NCBI GenBank assembly: GCA_003249225.1
Contig: QKJQ01000030.1
Location: 1 to 57,165 of the forward strand
Source: Clostridia bacterium
GTDB taxonomy: Bacteria > Bacillota > Clostridia > Lachnospirales > Lachnospiraceae
Length of the DNA stretch: 57,165 nt
Direction of reading: 5' to 3'
Position numbers and translations under genes: made by a program. This document shows, in pieces, positions 16,013-25,535 of the stretch (its first letter is position 1; each line of letters opens with the position of its first letter). A model generated the notes under the pieces. The model had not been told where the DNA came from. It saw only the letters and a program-made list of their open reading frames with translations, and ran no database searches.

Positions 16013-18352
16013 ATGATAGAGCAGATAAAAATGAATTCCGTAAATCAGATTGGGAAAGGCAATACTCTGATTAAAGAAGATTCTGAAATTAACTGTGTAT
16101 GTATGGTTTTAAAAGGAAGAGTAGCTGCTGATGCAAAGGGTTCTTATACGATTTTGCGTCCGGGCAGCTTTCTTGGAATTAATGATTTACACATAGGTCG
16201 GTCATTGTGCAATTATGTTGCAGTCGATGATGTAATGTTCTATGCATTTCCGGTAAGCAATGCAAAAAGTATACGACAGATTATCACTGCCAATAAAGAT
16301 TATGGCGGACTTATGGTTTATTCCATGAGTCAGTACATTGCAGAACTGACAAAAACAAGAGAAGATCTTCTGAATCGGGCACAGGAAGTTTATGCTTTTC
16401 TAAAGGATTCCTATGAAAAATACTGTTACTTCGGTGATTCAGAGGAAGTAAAATTTATATCCGATAACCAGTTCACAGAGCTCCATGCCTACACGAATGA
16501 GCAGACGATAGACGAACCGCTTCTTTCTTTCTATAATGAAGATGCAAAGCTTTCACTTGATCTGCATAAAACATATTATGCAGATGGTATTAATATGGTC
16601 CTTTGTCATGCAAAGAATCAGTCACAGCTGATCAATAATCTGATCATTGAGTGCCGGGAAGCAGCAGAATATCTGGAGCACACACTTTATCTGCTGATGA
16701 ATCAGGGAGACCACAACCTGTTCATGTTCACTGCGGGCATAATAATCTCCGCTGAAAAAAAGAAAGTTAAAACAGATTCCATGATGGCGCTGCTGGATAA
16801 AATTATTGAAAAGATCAATCGGATCGAGATGTTCTTTCATGATAAGATCGGCAGGGTCTTGCATGTTGATCGTGATAAAATAGAAAAAGTATATTTTGCA
16901 GTTATGACCGGCACCGACTTTATGGCACCTGAAAAAACCTCAGCGGAGGAGGCTGTTGTGGCGGATCATGATATAGCACAGTCCGTCAAACACCTTGAGA
17001 ATTCACTGCAAAAGATCATGGATTACTCTGAGTGGGATACCGAAAGAGTCCGTACATTTACAGGCTTGATGGATGCCTTTTTCTCCTTAACGGACAAGTT
17101 ATCCGCAGAAGAGAATGTTAGAAAATTAAGACATGCAATCTCAAAAGAGTTCTATCATCTTTACAAAACAGTTTTTATGAAAGCTTACAAAGCACCCACG
17201 GATGTAAAAGCGATACAGTTATTCCTGGATTACTGCTTTTTAGATGAAAGAGTATTGGAGGATGCGAAGCTTGCAGAACTTTGCGCTATAAAGAAAGAAG
17301 AACAGACACTTCCCTGTAATGTGTATACCATTCGCGAGTGGCTGGTATTGATTTACGAAGGGAAAAAAGAACCTTCGAAAAGTGAATTTGACATGGACTT
17401 TGTAGATACGATCCGGGACATGAAAAAAAGGAACGTAATGTCAGATGAAGATTTGAAAAAATACGCTGAAAACATGGAAAACAGGGTAGATTTTGAAATA
17501 CAAAATATGTTTGCCTTAAACCATCGCCTGGCCAACGGAAACATATCAAATTTTGTTCCGTTCCTTTACAGCGATGGAATCAATTGGTCTTTTGCATCCT
17601 CAAAGATTACAAAAACATCAATCAATGAAGTCATAGAAAAGATGCTTCAGATTGATCCCACGGTGTTCCATCATGAGGTAATGTTTACAAAGCCCGAAGA
17701 AGGTATAAAAAAAGAGTATATAATAAAGCAGATCTTTCCGGATATAATCATTCTTCCGACCGTTGGTATGAATGGAATCATGTGGCAGGAAATCACAGGA
17801 AAACGACGGGATTCAAAAGGAAGATTTTTATTCCCGCAGTTTTTTGAAGGCAACCTGGAAGATGCTGTGGTCCGTGTCCTTGGAAGATTCCGCTGGGAGA
17901 TGTGCAGATCGGAACAAGGGTCGGCTTGGAATAACATACAGATCAAATCACTTACTTCGGAGTACAGTGATTACCTGCAGTTCTATAAAAAGAACCGTGA
18001 ATTGTCGGAAGACAGAAAAGAAAAATTGAAACTGCAGCTTCAGAAAGCAAGAGGAAACAACAGAGAAGCCTTTGTTTTTGATTATGAACTTTGGATAAAG
18101 AATGAAGCGTTTGGGGCGATTCGACTTAACAAAGTTGCACGTGAGATCATAGCGACTTATTGCCCTTTTTCGAAAGCGATTCGAAAATCAATCGAGACAC
18201 AGCCTATCTTTGAAGAAGCAATGGCAAGATTCAACCGAAACCTTGCGAAAAAGATCTATGAACTTGATCTTCGTCATCGAGCGCTTGAACGTGAGAAAGT
18301 TGAACTTCCGCAGGTCATGATACAGACGTATCAGTATTATCAGAATATGTAA
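16013..18352 (+). CDS. Large protein with N-terminal cyclic-nucleotide-binding-like domain
   Basis: This cytosolic protein of 779 aa starts at ATG (MIEQIKMN) behind GGGAGGA. Residues about 15-115 have the beta-roll pattern of the cNMP-binding fold (VCMVLKGRV, YTILRPGSFLGINDLHIGRSLCNYVAVDD). In the phosphate-binding cassette the usual Gly-Glu is replaced by Gly-Ile, while an Arg-Ser remains, so cAMP binding in the classical way is doubtful. The other 650 residues are mostly helical and match no family I know. There is no DNA-binding HTH, so it is not a Crp/Fnr regulator. It is followed 50 bp later by a TPR/P-loop protein, and the two are probably co-transcribed. Function unassigned. Confidence 0.7.
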   Translation: MIEQIKMNSVNQIGKGNTLIKEDSEINCVCMVLKGRVAADAKGSYTILRPGSFLGINDLHIGRSLCNYVAVDDVMFYAFPVSNAKSIRQIITANKDYGGLMVYSMSQYIAELTKTREDLLNRAQEVYAFLKDSYEKYCYFGDSEEVKFISDNQFTELHAYTNEQTIDEPLLSFYNEDAKLSLDLHKTYYADGINMVLCHAKNQSQLINNLIIECREAAEYLEHTLYLLMNQGDHNLFMFTAGIIISAEKKKVKTDSMMALLDKIIEKINRIEMFFHDKIGRVLHVDRDKIEKVYFAVMTGTDFMAPEKTSAEEAVVADHDIAQSVKHLENSLQKIMDYSEWDTERVRTFTGLMDAFFSLTDKLSAEENVRKLRHAISKEFYHLYKTVFMKAYKAPTDVKAIQLFLDYCFLDERVLEDAKLAELCAIKKEEQTLPCNVYTIREWLVLIYEGKKEPSKSEFDMDFVDTIRDMKKRNVMSDEDLKKYAENMENRVDFEIQNMFALNHRLANGNISNFVPFLYSDGINWSFASSKITKTSINEVIEKMLQIDPTVFHHEVMFTKPEEGIKKEYIIKQIFPDIIILPTVGMNGIMWQEITGKRRDSKGRFLFPQFFEGNLEDAVVRVLGRFRWEMCRSEQGSAWNNIQIKSLTSEYSDYLQFYKKNRELSEDRKEKLKLQLQKARGNNREAFVFDYELWIKNEAFGAIRLNKVAREIIATYCPFSKAIRKSIETQPIFEEAMARFNRNLAKKIYELDLRHRALEREKVELPQVMIQTYQYYQNM

Positions 18353-18402
18353 GGATTCGTTCGTCAGAAATAATATCTGTTAATCAGGGGGGGATGACAG
18401 TA

Positions 18403-20709
18403 ATGGAAAGCTATTATAACTTAATTAAGATCAACAAAATAAAAAAATTGCTGGCATCAGATCAAAAGGAAGAAGCCTATAAACTGGCTGTAACAATTGC
18501 TCCCGGAAAGATTAAGAACGTAATGGACATGATAACCCTTGCGGATGCATTTTCTCAGAATAAGGAGTATAGAAAGGCAAAAGAGCTGTTCTGGAAAGTT
18601 TACGAAAAGACCGGCTCCAAACGAGCGCTTTCACAAATGCTGCATTTGACAATAAAGAGCCATGAAATTATGGAAGCGGAAAAACTGCTTAAGATCTTCG
18701 AAGAAACAGCACCGGATGATTCCTACCGGCTGATTTTTCGATTTCAGATCGAGCGCAGTAAACAGGCTTCAAATGAGACATTAATTCAAATTCTTGAGCA
18801 GCTGAAGAATGAAGATTATATGGAGCACTGGGCGTATGAGCTGGCAAAACTGTATCACAAGGCAGGAGAAAAGGAAAAGTGCATCAATGAATGCAATGAC
18901 ATTATTCTGTGGTTTGGAGAAGGTGAATATGTCGAATGGGCCAAAGTATTAAAAGGGCATCACATGGGTGAGATCGATATAACACAGATGCAGCAGAGAC
19001 AGGAAGAAATCACACTTGCAAAAGAAGTTAAAATTGCGATTGAAGGAGTTGATTCTTTTGCAGAAGAATATAGTTTTGACGGTGAGGAAGAAGATTCGAC
19101 AAATGATTCAAAAGGCAGACTTCTTGCGTCGGGTATAACTGCAAAGAACCGTGACGCAGATCTTGAACAGACAGAGGACGTTAGAATATACCATAAAAAA
19201 ACAAGCAAATATTCGAACGACCTTCAGGAAATAAAACCATTGGGGACAGGAATATCGGAAAAATCTGAAACAGCAGAAACTGCAGAAACAACACAAAATA
19301 CTGAAACAGCAGAACTTCCTGAAACAACAGAACTTCCTGAAATAACAGAAATAGCAGAAGCAACCATAACAGAAAATACAGCGCTCGATTCAGAAACAGA
19401 AGTTATCAAGCTCTATGATGCAGCACCTGATTCTCTGACGGTTCATCGTTCTGAACAGGGAATGATAACAGGCATATCAGAGGAAGAATCAGAAAAAGAA
19501 AAGCTAAGACAACAGGAAGAAGAACAGGAAGCCATTGAAAGAGAAGCAATTCGCTATATAGAAGAACTTTTCAAAAGTCAGGCAGAGGAAGAGGTACGGA
19601 TTTCCTCTTTACCGACCGCTAAAGTATCAGAAGATGAGATCGTAGAAATCTCAGCCGGCCTTATTGAACGTACCGCTGGCAACGAGACTGAAGCAGAGGA
19701 AAGCAGAACAAAAGAGACGGAGGAACAAGATTTTGCTGAAGTGCTCAATGAATTGGAAAGAGCAGAAGCTGAGCCGGAACCAGTTATGGCACTGGTAACG
19801 GATACGGAATTTGAATCTGTCGAAGAGCGGGACACTGCAGACATGACAGAGTCAGAAGTACCGGCAGGATCAAGTGACACAAAGATTGCTGACATGAATC
19901 GTTATGAACAGCTGGAAGGCAGGCTGAATGAAAATGGAAGACTTACAAATCTTCTTAACGAAGCGCAGCTTTCGCTCGATGAATTGTTTGGTAATTATAC
20001 GCATCTGTCTTCAGTCCGCAATCAATTACTGCGCACTCTGGACACTATTTTTGATGGGAGAAAAAAGAATCTGAACCTTATCATAACCGGCGGTTCTCAT
20101 TGCGGAAAAACAATTCTGGCCAAGCGTCTTGCCAAGATGATGTATCGGTTTCAGGAACTTAAAACAGTTCGGATTGCCATTATATCTGCGGATAAACTGA
20201 ACCGGCTCGATATTAAGAGCAAGAAAGATCAACTGATGGATTGCTGTCTGATCATACAGAATGCCGGACGACTGTCAAAGACCACCGTTGACAGTCTGCT
20301 GGAGCAGAACACAGAGTTTCTTGGACATACAGCCGTGATTTTGGAAGATTCGCGTAATAATATGAACCGTTTGCTTCGCGATAATAAAGATCTCGGGGCT
20401 AGTTACCAGATGAGGATTCATCTGCCGAATTTCTATAAAGCGGAGGAACTGAATGGCTTTGCGTATGATTATTTTCTCGAACGAGACTATGAGATCACAG
20501 AAGCCGCAGACCGGGTTTTGAAAGAATTAATTAATACCTTGCATAAACAGAAGAATGAGGATATAATCGGTACGATGAATGAGCACCTGAGGGCAGTAAT
20601 CGAGAAAGCAGAAAAAAGAGCTGCCAAATCTCTATTAGAACTGGCAGCTTCTGGTAAATTCGAAGAATCTGATATAATGGTTATAAAAGAAGAAGACTTT
20701 AGACTTTAA
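18403..20709 (+). CDS. TPR-like protein with acidic linker and AAA-type P-loop domain
   Basis: This protein of 768 aa has three parts. Residues about 1-190 look like helical tetratricopeptide repeats (AYKLAVTIAP, KAKELFWKVYE, AKLYHKAGEKEKCINECND). About 200-510 is an acidic, low-complexity linker with short ETAE/ELPETTE repeats. About 510-768 is a P-loop domain with Walker A GGSHCGKT; the predicted Walker B strand reads CCLIIQNAG, without the normal acidic pair, so ATP hydrolysis may be lost. I start at the second ATG (MESYYN) because the run of G sits immediately against the first ATG at 18394 but 9 nt from this one. Function unknown. The linked cNMP-domain protein suggests a shared sensory or scaffold role (inference). 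Confidence 0.65.
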   Translation: MESYYNLIKINKIKKLLASDQKEEAYKLAVTIAPGKIKNVMDMITLADAFSQNKEYRKAKELFWKVYEKTGSKRALSQMLHLTIKSHEIMEAEKLLKIFEETAPDDSYRLIFRFQIERSKQASNETLIQILEQLKNEDYMEHWAYELAKLYHKAGEKEKCINECNDIILWFGEGEYVEWAKVLKGHHMGEIDITQMQQRQEEITLAKEVKIAIEGVDSFAEEYSFDGEEEDSTNDSKGRLLASGITAKNRDADLEQTEDVRIYHKKTSKYSNDLQEIKPLGTGISEKSETAETAETTQNTETAELPETTELPEITEIAEATITENTALDSETEVIKLYDAAPDSLTVHRSEQGMITGISEEESEKEKLRQQEEEQEAIEREAIRYIEELFKSQAEEEVRISSLPTAKVSEDEIVEISAGLIERTAGNETEAEESRTKETEEQDFAEVLNELERAEAEPEPVMALVTDTEFESVEERDTADMTESEVPAGSSDTKIADMNRYEQLEGRLNENGRLTNLLNEAQLSLDELFGNYTHLSSVRNQLLRTLDTIFDGRKKNLNLIITGGSHCGKTILAKRLAKMMYRFQELKTVRIAIISADKLNRLDIKSKKDQLMDCCLIIQNAGRLSKTTVDSLLEQNTEFLGHTAVILEDSRNNMNRLLRDNKDLGASYQMRIHLPNFYKAEELNGFAYDYFLERDYEITEAADRVLKELINTLHKQKNEDIIGTMNEHLRAVIEKAEKRAAKSLLELAASGKFEESDIMVIKEEDFRL

Positions 20710-21040
20710 ATCGGATCTGAATGTCCTTTTTAAGCTTTTGTCCTCCTTTTGACTGAACACGCTGTGTTACATTAAGAATATACGTAGCGTCTTTTGCATA
20801 AGGTGCCAGCGGCTCTATCTCAATCGTGTTTTTTTCAGTATCATAGTGTATGGCAGTGCTAAGAAGATCGCCTTCTGAATTTGTAACAAAAAGATTTGTG
20901 TTGTTCACGGTCGAAGGATTCAGGGGAGCAGTAAATTTGATACGCCATACGAACTTTCCGGTCTTGAATTTCAGGTCCTGTTTTACAATATCCTCAGAAC
21001 CTGAAGATACGGACTCGATATCAATATAGTTTGTACTCAT
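20699..21040 (-). CDS. Small Ig-like (SbsA/Big_5-type) domain protein
   Basis: This protein of 113 aa is nearly all one beta-sandwich domain: KFVWRIKFTAPLNPSTVNNTNLFVTNSEG is typical of Ig-like domains that begin with 'F..p.np.tvn..n..v.'. There is no signal peptide or membrane anchor, which is odd because these domains are usually part of secreted proteins. The ribosome site GAGGTG precedes ATG by 6 nt. Its 3' end overlaps the TPR/P-loop gene on the opposite strand by 11 bp, so the two transcripts converge. Role unknown. Confidence 0.7.
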   Translation of the reverse strand: MSTNYIDIESVSSGSEDIVKQDLKFKTGKFVWRIKFTAPLNPSTVNNTNLFVTNSEGDLLSTAIHYDTEKNTIEIEPLAPYAKDATYILNVTQRVQSKGGQKLKKDIQIRFKV

Positions 21041-21244
21041 AGGATCACCTCATTTTGCATACGATATCATTGTATAACTATAGTATAAATATCTGGTATA
21101 TTTGATATATGATTCAGATAAATTAAAAATATCTAACGATATTATATCATATATCCGTTTATTTGAATACACAATGATTCAAATTTAACAAATTCAAAAA
21201 ATAGCATAAATTGGGTGAATTATTGAGGTTTTATCAAAAAAACA

Positions 21245-21272
21245 TTTACAAATGTAAACGATGTGTTATAAT
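21245..21272 (+). promoter_or_regulatory. Promoter of murA
   Basis: TTTACA (21245-21250), 16 bp and TATAAT (21267-21272). The -35 lies in the palindrome CATTTACAAATG. The rest of the 21041-21348 gap is AT-rich and I see no gene in it. Confidence 0.6.
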
Positions 21273-21348
21273 CTACTTAAGGAAAATTTAACAAAATGAT
21301 AAGGCACTTTATGTGCAAAATATATAGATAAACTTTTTGAGGTGCATA

Positions 21349-22647
21349 ATGGATCAGTACATTATTAAAGGTGGGAAAGCGCTTGCCGGGGAAGTTGCCA
21401 TTGGTGGTGCAAAAAATGCTGCACTTGCGATTTTAGCAGCAGCAGTTATGTCAGATGAAGTAGTGACAATTGAGAATATTCCGGATGTAAGAGATATCAA
21501 TATTTTAATAGAAGCAATTGAGGACATTGGAGTAAAGATATCCAGAGTGGACAGTCATACGGTGAAAGTAATGGGATGCCGTCTTAACTCCGTCAATGTT
21601 GATTCTGACTCGGTTCGAAAGATCCGGGGTTCCTACTATTTGCTTGGAGCATTGCTTGGTAAATACAAGTCAGCACAGGTAGCACTTCCTGGTGGCTGTA
21701 ACATCGGAAGCCGTCCGATCGACCAGCATATCAAAGGGTTTGAAGCACTTGGTGCTCAGGTCAAGATACAGCATGGTCTGATCAAGGCACAAGCAGAAAA
21801 CTTAAAAGGTAATCATATTTATCTGGATCTTATCAGCGTGGGAGCGACCATTAACATTATGCTTGCTGCAACGCTTGCAGAAGGACAGACAATCATTGAA
21901 AATTCAGCAAAAGAACCTCATGTTGTTGACGTAGCGAACTTTTTGAACAGTATGGGTGCGAACATAAAAGGTGCTGGTACGGATGTTATTCGTATCAAAG
22001 GTGTTGAAAGACTTCACGGCAGTACCTATTCTATCATTCCTGACCAGATCGAAGCCGGTACTTTTATGCTGGCAGCAGCAGCAACAAAAGGTGATGTGTT
22101 GATTAAGAACGTTATTCCAAAGCATCTGGAAGCAATTACTGCAAAGTTGGTCGAAATGGGTGCAGAAGTGGAAGAGTTCGATGATGCCGTGCGTGTTGTG
22201 GCAACAAAGAAATTAGGACATACACAGGTCAAGACACTGGCTTATCCTGGATTTCCAACGGACATGCAGCCACAGATCACCACAGTACTTGCAATGGCTC
22301 ATGGAACAAGTATTGTTACAGAGAGCATTTTTGAAAATCGTTTCAAGTATGTAGACGAGTTGACTAAGATGGGTGCCTCCATTAAGGTCGAAGGCAATAC
22401 CGCAATTATTGACGGGGTGTCGGAGATGACAGGAGCCATTGTATCAGCTCCTGACCTTAGAGCAGGTGCGGCGCTGGTTATCGCAGGGCTTGCCGCAGAA
22501 GGTATTACGACAGTTGAACAGGTCGAATACATTGAGCGGGGATATGAGAATTTTGAGAAAAAGATGCTTGAGCTTGGTGCAGTCATGGCAAAGATTGATT
22601 CCCAGAATGAAAAAGCGATACGGAAGTTCAAACTGAAGGTTGGTTGA
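21349..22647 (+). CDS. murA: UDP-N-acetylglucosamine 1-carboxyvinyltransferase
   Basis: This protein of 432 aa transfers enolpyruvate from PEP to UDP-GlcNAc, the first committed step of peptidoglycan synthesis, in the cytosol. The catalytic cysteine is Cys117 in LPGGCNIGSRP, the residue that fosfomycin alkylates. The N-terminal KGGKALAGEVAIGGAKNAAL and the C-terminal DLRAGAALVIAGLAAEG blocks are typical of the EPSP-synthase fold. Length is standard. The ATG is 4 nt after GAGGTG. An in-frame TTG at 21337 is not needed. A strong terminator follows. Many Firmicutes have two MurA paralogues; this window shows one. Confidence 0.96.
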   Translation: MDQYIIKGGKALAGEVAIGGAKNAALAILAAAVMSDEVVTIENIPDVRDINILIEAIEDIGVKISRVDSHTVKVMGCRLNSVNVDSDSVRKIRGSYYLLGALLGKYKSAQVALPGGCNIGSRPIDQHIKGFEALGAQVKIQHGLIKAQAENLKGNHIYLDLISVGATINIMLAATLAEGQTIIENSAKEPHVVDVANFLNSMGANIKGAGTDVIRIKGVERLHGSTYSIIPDQIEAGTFMLAAAATKGDVLIKNVIPKHLEAITAKLVEMGAEVEEFDDAVRVVATKKLGHTQVKTLAYPGFPTDMQPQITTVLAMAHGTSIVTESIFENRFKYVDELTKMGASIKVEGNTAIIDGVSEMTGAIVSAPDLRAGAALVIAGLAAEGITTVEQVEYIERGYENFEKKMLELGAVMAKIDSQNEKAIRKFKLKVG

Positions 22648-22700
22648 TTTACCAAGCAGAAGAACGAAGAGGATAAGGTAACGTTTCGATTTGAAAATAC

Positions 22701-22731
22701 AAGAAGCGGTTCGCAGGAACCGCTTCTTTTT
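22701..22731 (+). terminator. Terminator of murA
   Basis: AGAAGCGGTTC-GCA-GGAACCGCTTCT followed by TTTTTA, a near-perfect hairpin. Confidence 0.9.
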
Positions 22732-22804
22732 ATATCATGTCATATATCATTCCTATAAATTTTACAAAACCCCGGAGTAAAGAAGGCTATGAACCGTCGG
22801 TCAG

Positions 22805-23902
22805 TTACAATATCTGTTCGATATGAAGGTCCGTTTCGTAGGATAAATCAATGTACTTGCGACCTACCTTTACGATGGGACGGGATAATGCATAACGATT
22901 CATCATAACGATCTTGCCCTCTGTTTTATTGCTTAGCAGGACAGAGTTGTTAATGTAGGTCAGGTTGAGATGTTCAAGGAAAGTCATCAGGAAATGAGGA
23001 TCGTACTTGGCAAGTCCTTCGCTCTCCAGAAGCTGAATTACTTCAAACGGACAGATCGGACCACGATAAACTCGTGCTGAGGTCATGGCCTCGTATACGT
23101 CTGCGATTGCAACAATCTTGGCAAAAGGATCAATTTGATCTGCGCGAAGTCCCATTGGATACCCGCTTCCGTCACATCGTTCATGATGCATCATGGCGGC
23201 CATCTTAATTCTGGTATCGATGTTCTTTGGCCTGAGAATGTTATAGCCCCGGATGGTGTGTGTTTTTATTGTCTCATATTCGGTCGGTGTCAAACGGCTT
23301 GGCTTCAGGATAATGTTCGGTGGAATTGTAACTTTTCCGACATCATGAAGCAGCCCGCATAACGTTAGAATTTCAACATCGGCGGAAGAATACTCCAGCC
23401 ACATGCCGAAGGTGTAGCAGATCAATGCCACATTCAGAGAATGGGCAAAGGTCTGATCGTTATAATCTCTGAGACAGTGAAGCATATCAAATACATGAAT
23501 ACCATTTCGTGCATGCTTTATCAGTGTATGAACATTTTCCAGAAGAGACACGGTATCTACTTCTCTGTTAGAATCTGTAATCGCATGGATCTGACTTTTT
23601 AACTGATTCATAGCAGTTGGCATGGCTGTCTTATAGTATTGAAATTCCGGAGATTTTTTGATGTAGTTCGACATAGAGACTTCTTGTGGTATGTCGAGAT
23701 CAGAGTCTTTTTTGCTTTCCTTTTCATCTTCAGGCAAGCTGACGGTCAAAGCATTTACAGAATAAAAGTTCAATCTTGTAATAAGCTTATCGGTGATAAC
23801 AGTTCCGGCAGCTATGATTAACTGGTTGTTGAAGGTATAAACGTCTTCAGCAACGACCATGCCAGGTGTTATCTGACTGGTAAATAGTTTCATAGTTTTC
23901 AT
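22805..23902 (-). CDS. HD-GYP domain phosphodiesterase
   Basis: This protein of 365 aa has an N-terminal beta-rich segment of about 60 residues (ITPGMVVAEDVYTFNNQLII), common ahead of HD-GYP domains, then a linker and the catalytic domain (about 120-330). HDVGK, HHERCDGSGYP and the following IADVYEAMTS are intact, so cyclic-di-GMP hydrolysis is expected. It lacks a signal peptide and membrane segments. The start has GGGGG a few bases upstream of ATG. It is transcribed away from metK, downstream of a metK terminator, so probably from its own promoter. Confidence 0.88.
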   Translation of the reverse strand: MKTMKLFTSQITPGMVVAEDVYTFNNQLIIAAGTVITDKLITRLNFYSVNALTVSLPEDEKESKKDSDLDIPQEVSMSNYIKKSPEFQYYKTAMPTAMNQLKSQIHAITDSNREVDTVSLLENVHTLIKHARNGIHVFDMLHCLRDYNDQTFAHSLNVALICYTFGMWLEYSSADVEILTLCGLLHDVGKVTIPPNIILKPSRLTPTEYETIKTHTIRGYNILRPKNIDTRIKMAAMMHHERCDGSGYPMGLRADQIDPFAKIVAIADVYEAMTSARVYRGPICPFEVIQLLESEGLAKYDPHFLMTFLEHLNLTYINNSVLLSNKTEGKIVMMNRYALSRPIVKVGRKYIDLSYETDLHIEQIL

Positions 23903-24027
23903 TAGATACCCCCATAGGTGGTAAAGTTGTTTAACAATACACCTGCAATTACCATAGTTTCTGAATGGTTACATTATATAGAAAAAGTGAAGAAAAGTCA
24001 ATGTATACTGCTGAATGTGAAGGAACA

Positions 24028-24057
24028 AAAAACCTGGAGTCTTTGCTCCAGGTTTTG
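24028..24057 (-). terminator. Terminator of metK
   Basis: On the minus strand AAACCTGGAG-CAAAGA-CTCCAGGTTT is followed by TTTTGTT, about 20 bases past the metK stop. Confidence 0.88.
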
Positions 24058-24076
24058 TTTCTGTATCTTTTGAAGA

Positions 24077-25264
24077 TTATAGTAAATTTTTTAATGCATC
24101 GACTTTATCTAGTTTTTCCCATGGAAGATCGATATCGGTTCTTCCAAAATGTCCATAGGAGGAGGTCTGCTTGTAAATTGGTCGGCGTAAGTCGAGCATT
24201 TTAATGATGCCGGCAGGGCGCAGGTCAAATATTTTTTCAATCAGCAGTTCAAGTTCTTTATCCGGAAGCTTGCCGGTACCGAACGTATCAACGGATACGG
24301 AAGTGGGCCGAGCAACACCGATGGCATAAGAAAGCTGAATTTCACACTTATCGGCAAGACCTGCGGCTACGACATTTTTTGCAACATAACGAGCGGCATA
24401 GGATGCAGAACGATCAACTTTTGTACAATCTTTTCCGGAGAAAGCACCGCCGCCGTGTCTTGCATAACCACCATAGGTATCTACGATGATCTTTCTGCCG
24501 GTCAGACCGCTGTCGCCGTTTGGGCCGCCGATAACAAAACGACCGGTAGGATTTATAAAGAACTTTGTAGTGTCATTTATCAGTTCTGCGGGAAGTACGG
24601 GGTCCAGCACAAATTTCTTAACATCCTTATGAAGCTGCTCCTGTGTTACATCCGGGCTGTGCTGTGTTGAGATAACAACTGCATCAAGATGACTTGGTTT
24701 GCCATTCTCATCATAAGCAACGGTCACCTGAGATTTACCGTCAGGACGAAGGTAAGGGAGAGTTCCGTCCTTTCTTACCCTTGTAAGCTGTCTTGTAAGT
24801 TTGTGTGCCAGCGAAATAGGATATGGCATGTATTCTTCGGTCTCATTGCTTGCAAATCCAAACATCATGCCCTGATCTCCGGCACCGATGCCATCAAGTT
24901 CCGCATCTGTCATCTGATGTTCTTTTACTTCCAGTGCTTTATCAACGCCCAGAGCAATGTCCGGAGACTGTTCATTTAAAGAAACGATGATTCCACAGGT
25001 ATCTGCGTCGAAACCACAGTCGGAACTTGTGTAACCTATCTCACGAATGGTATCGCGGGCAATTTTTTTGATGTCAGCGTAACCCTTCGTAGTGATTTCT
25101 CCCATAATAAGAACCAGACCTGTTGTAACGGCTGTCTCGCAGGCTACACGGCTCATGGGATCCTGTGCCAGTAATGCGTCAAGAACCGAATCAGAAATTG
25201 CATCACAGATTTTGTCCGGATGACCTTCTGTAACGGACTCGGATGTAAAAAGATAAGTACTCAT
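24077..25264 (-). CDS. metK: S-adenosylmethionine synthetase
   Basis: This protein of 395 aa makes SAM from methionine and ATP. Diagnostic blocks are [16 protein letters not shown] at the N-terminus, [10 protein letters not shown], and [23 protein letters not shown]. Length is normal and the enzyme is expected to be an active tetramer in the cytosol. The ATG follows AGAAGGAG. Expression is controlled by an S-box SAM riboswitch with its own terminator 55 bp upstream, giving direct product feedback. The gene appears monocistronic, bounded by a terminator on each side. Confidence 0.97.
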   Translation of the reverse strand: MSTYLFTSESVTEGHPDKICDAISDSVLDALLAQDPMSRVACETAVTTGLVLIMGEITTKGYADIKKIARDTIREIGYTSSDCGFDADTCGIIVSLNEQSPDIALGVDKALEVKEHQMTDAELDGIGAGDQGMMFGFASNETEEYMPYPISLAHKLTRQLTRVRKDGTLPYLRPDGKSQVTVAYDENGKPSHLDAVVISTQHSPDVTQEQLHKDVKKFVLDPVLPAELINDTTKFFINPTGRFVIGGPNGDSGLTGRKIIVDTYGGYARHGGGAFSGKDCTKVDRSASYAARYVAKNVVAAGLADKCEIQLSYAIGVARPTSVSVDTFGTGKLPDKELELLIEKIFDLRPAGIIKMLDLRRPIYKQTSSYGHFGRTDIDLPWEKLDKVDALKNLL

Positions 25265-25315
25265 GAAAACTCCTTCTGCCAGAACATCTGGCTGTAAATG
25301 TAATAGTTGTTAATG

Positions 25316-25458
25316 AAACAAAAAAGTCCGCAACAGCGGACTTGATAAGCATTTATCAACTCCCTTATTGTTCGATTGCTCGCTCAACTTGGCACCTTCC
25401 CTTCGGGGGTTGCCGTGACTTCATAGAGTCTTTACTCTCCATCACTCTGAATAAGGAA
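25316..25458 (-). promoter_or_regulatory. SAM-I (S-box) riboswitch with terminator
   Basis: On the minus strand the P1 strands CTTATTCAG and CAATAAG bracket the aptamer (25361-25458). The core GATGGAG, CTATGAAG, CACGGCAACC and GGTGCCAA are all present, as is the kink-turn region. The terminator AGTCCGC-TGTT-GCGGACT plus T-run lies at about 25316-25342. GATAAATGCTTATC between them can form part of an antiterminator. Known logic: SAM binding switches metK off. Confidence 0.96.
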
Positions 25459-25535
25459 CTATATTATTTTTGTAGCACTAAGCATACAGGAAAGATATGC
25501 CTTTGTCAAGACCATTCATTAAATTATGCAATTTA

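Noticed and set aside
16013..18352. Crp/Fnr transcription factor
   Set aside because: The cNMP-like domain is N-terminal, but no HTH follows and the protein is more than three times too long.
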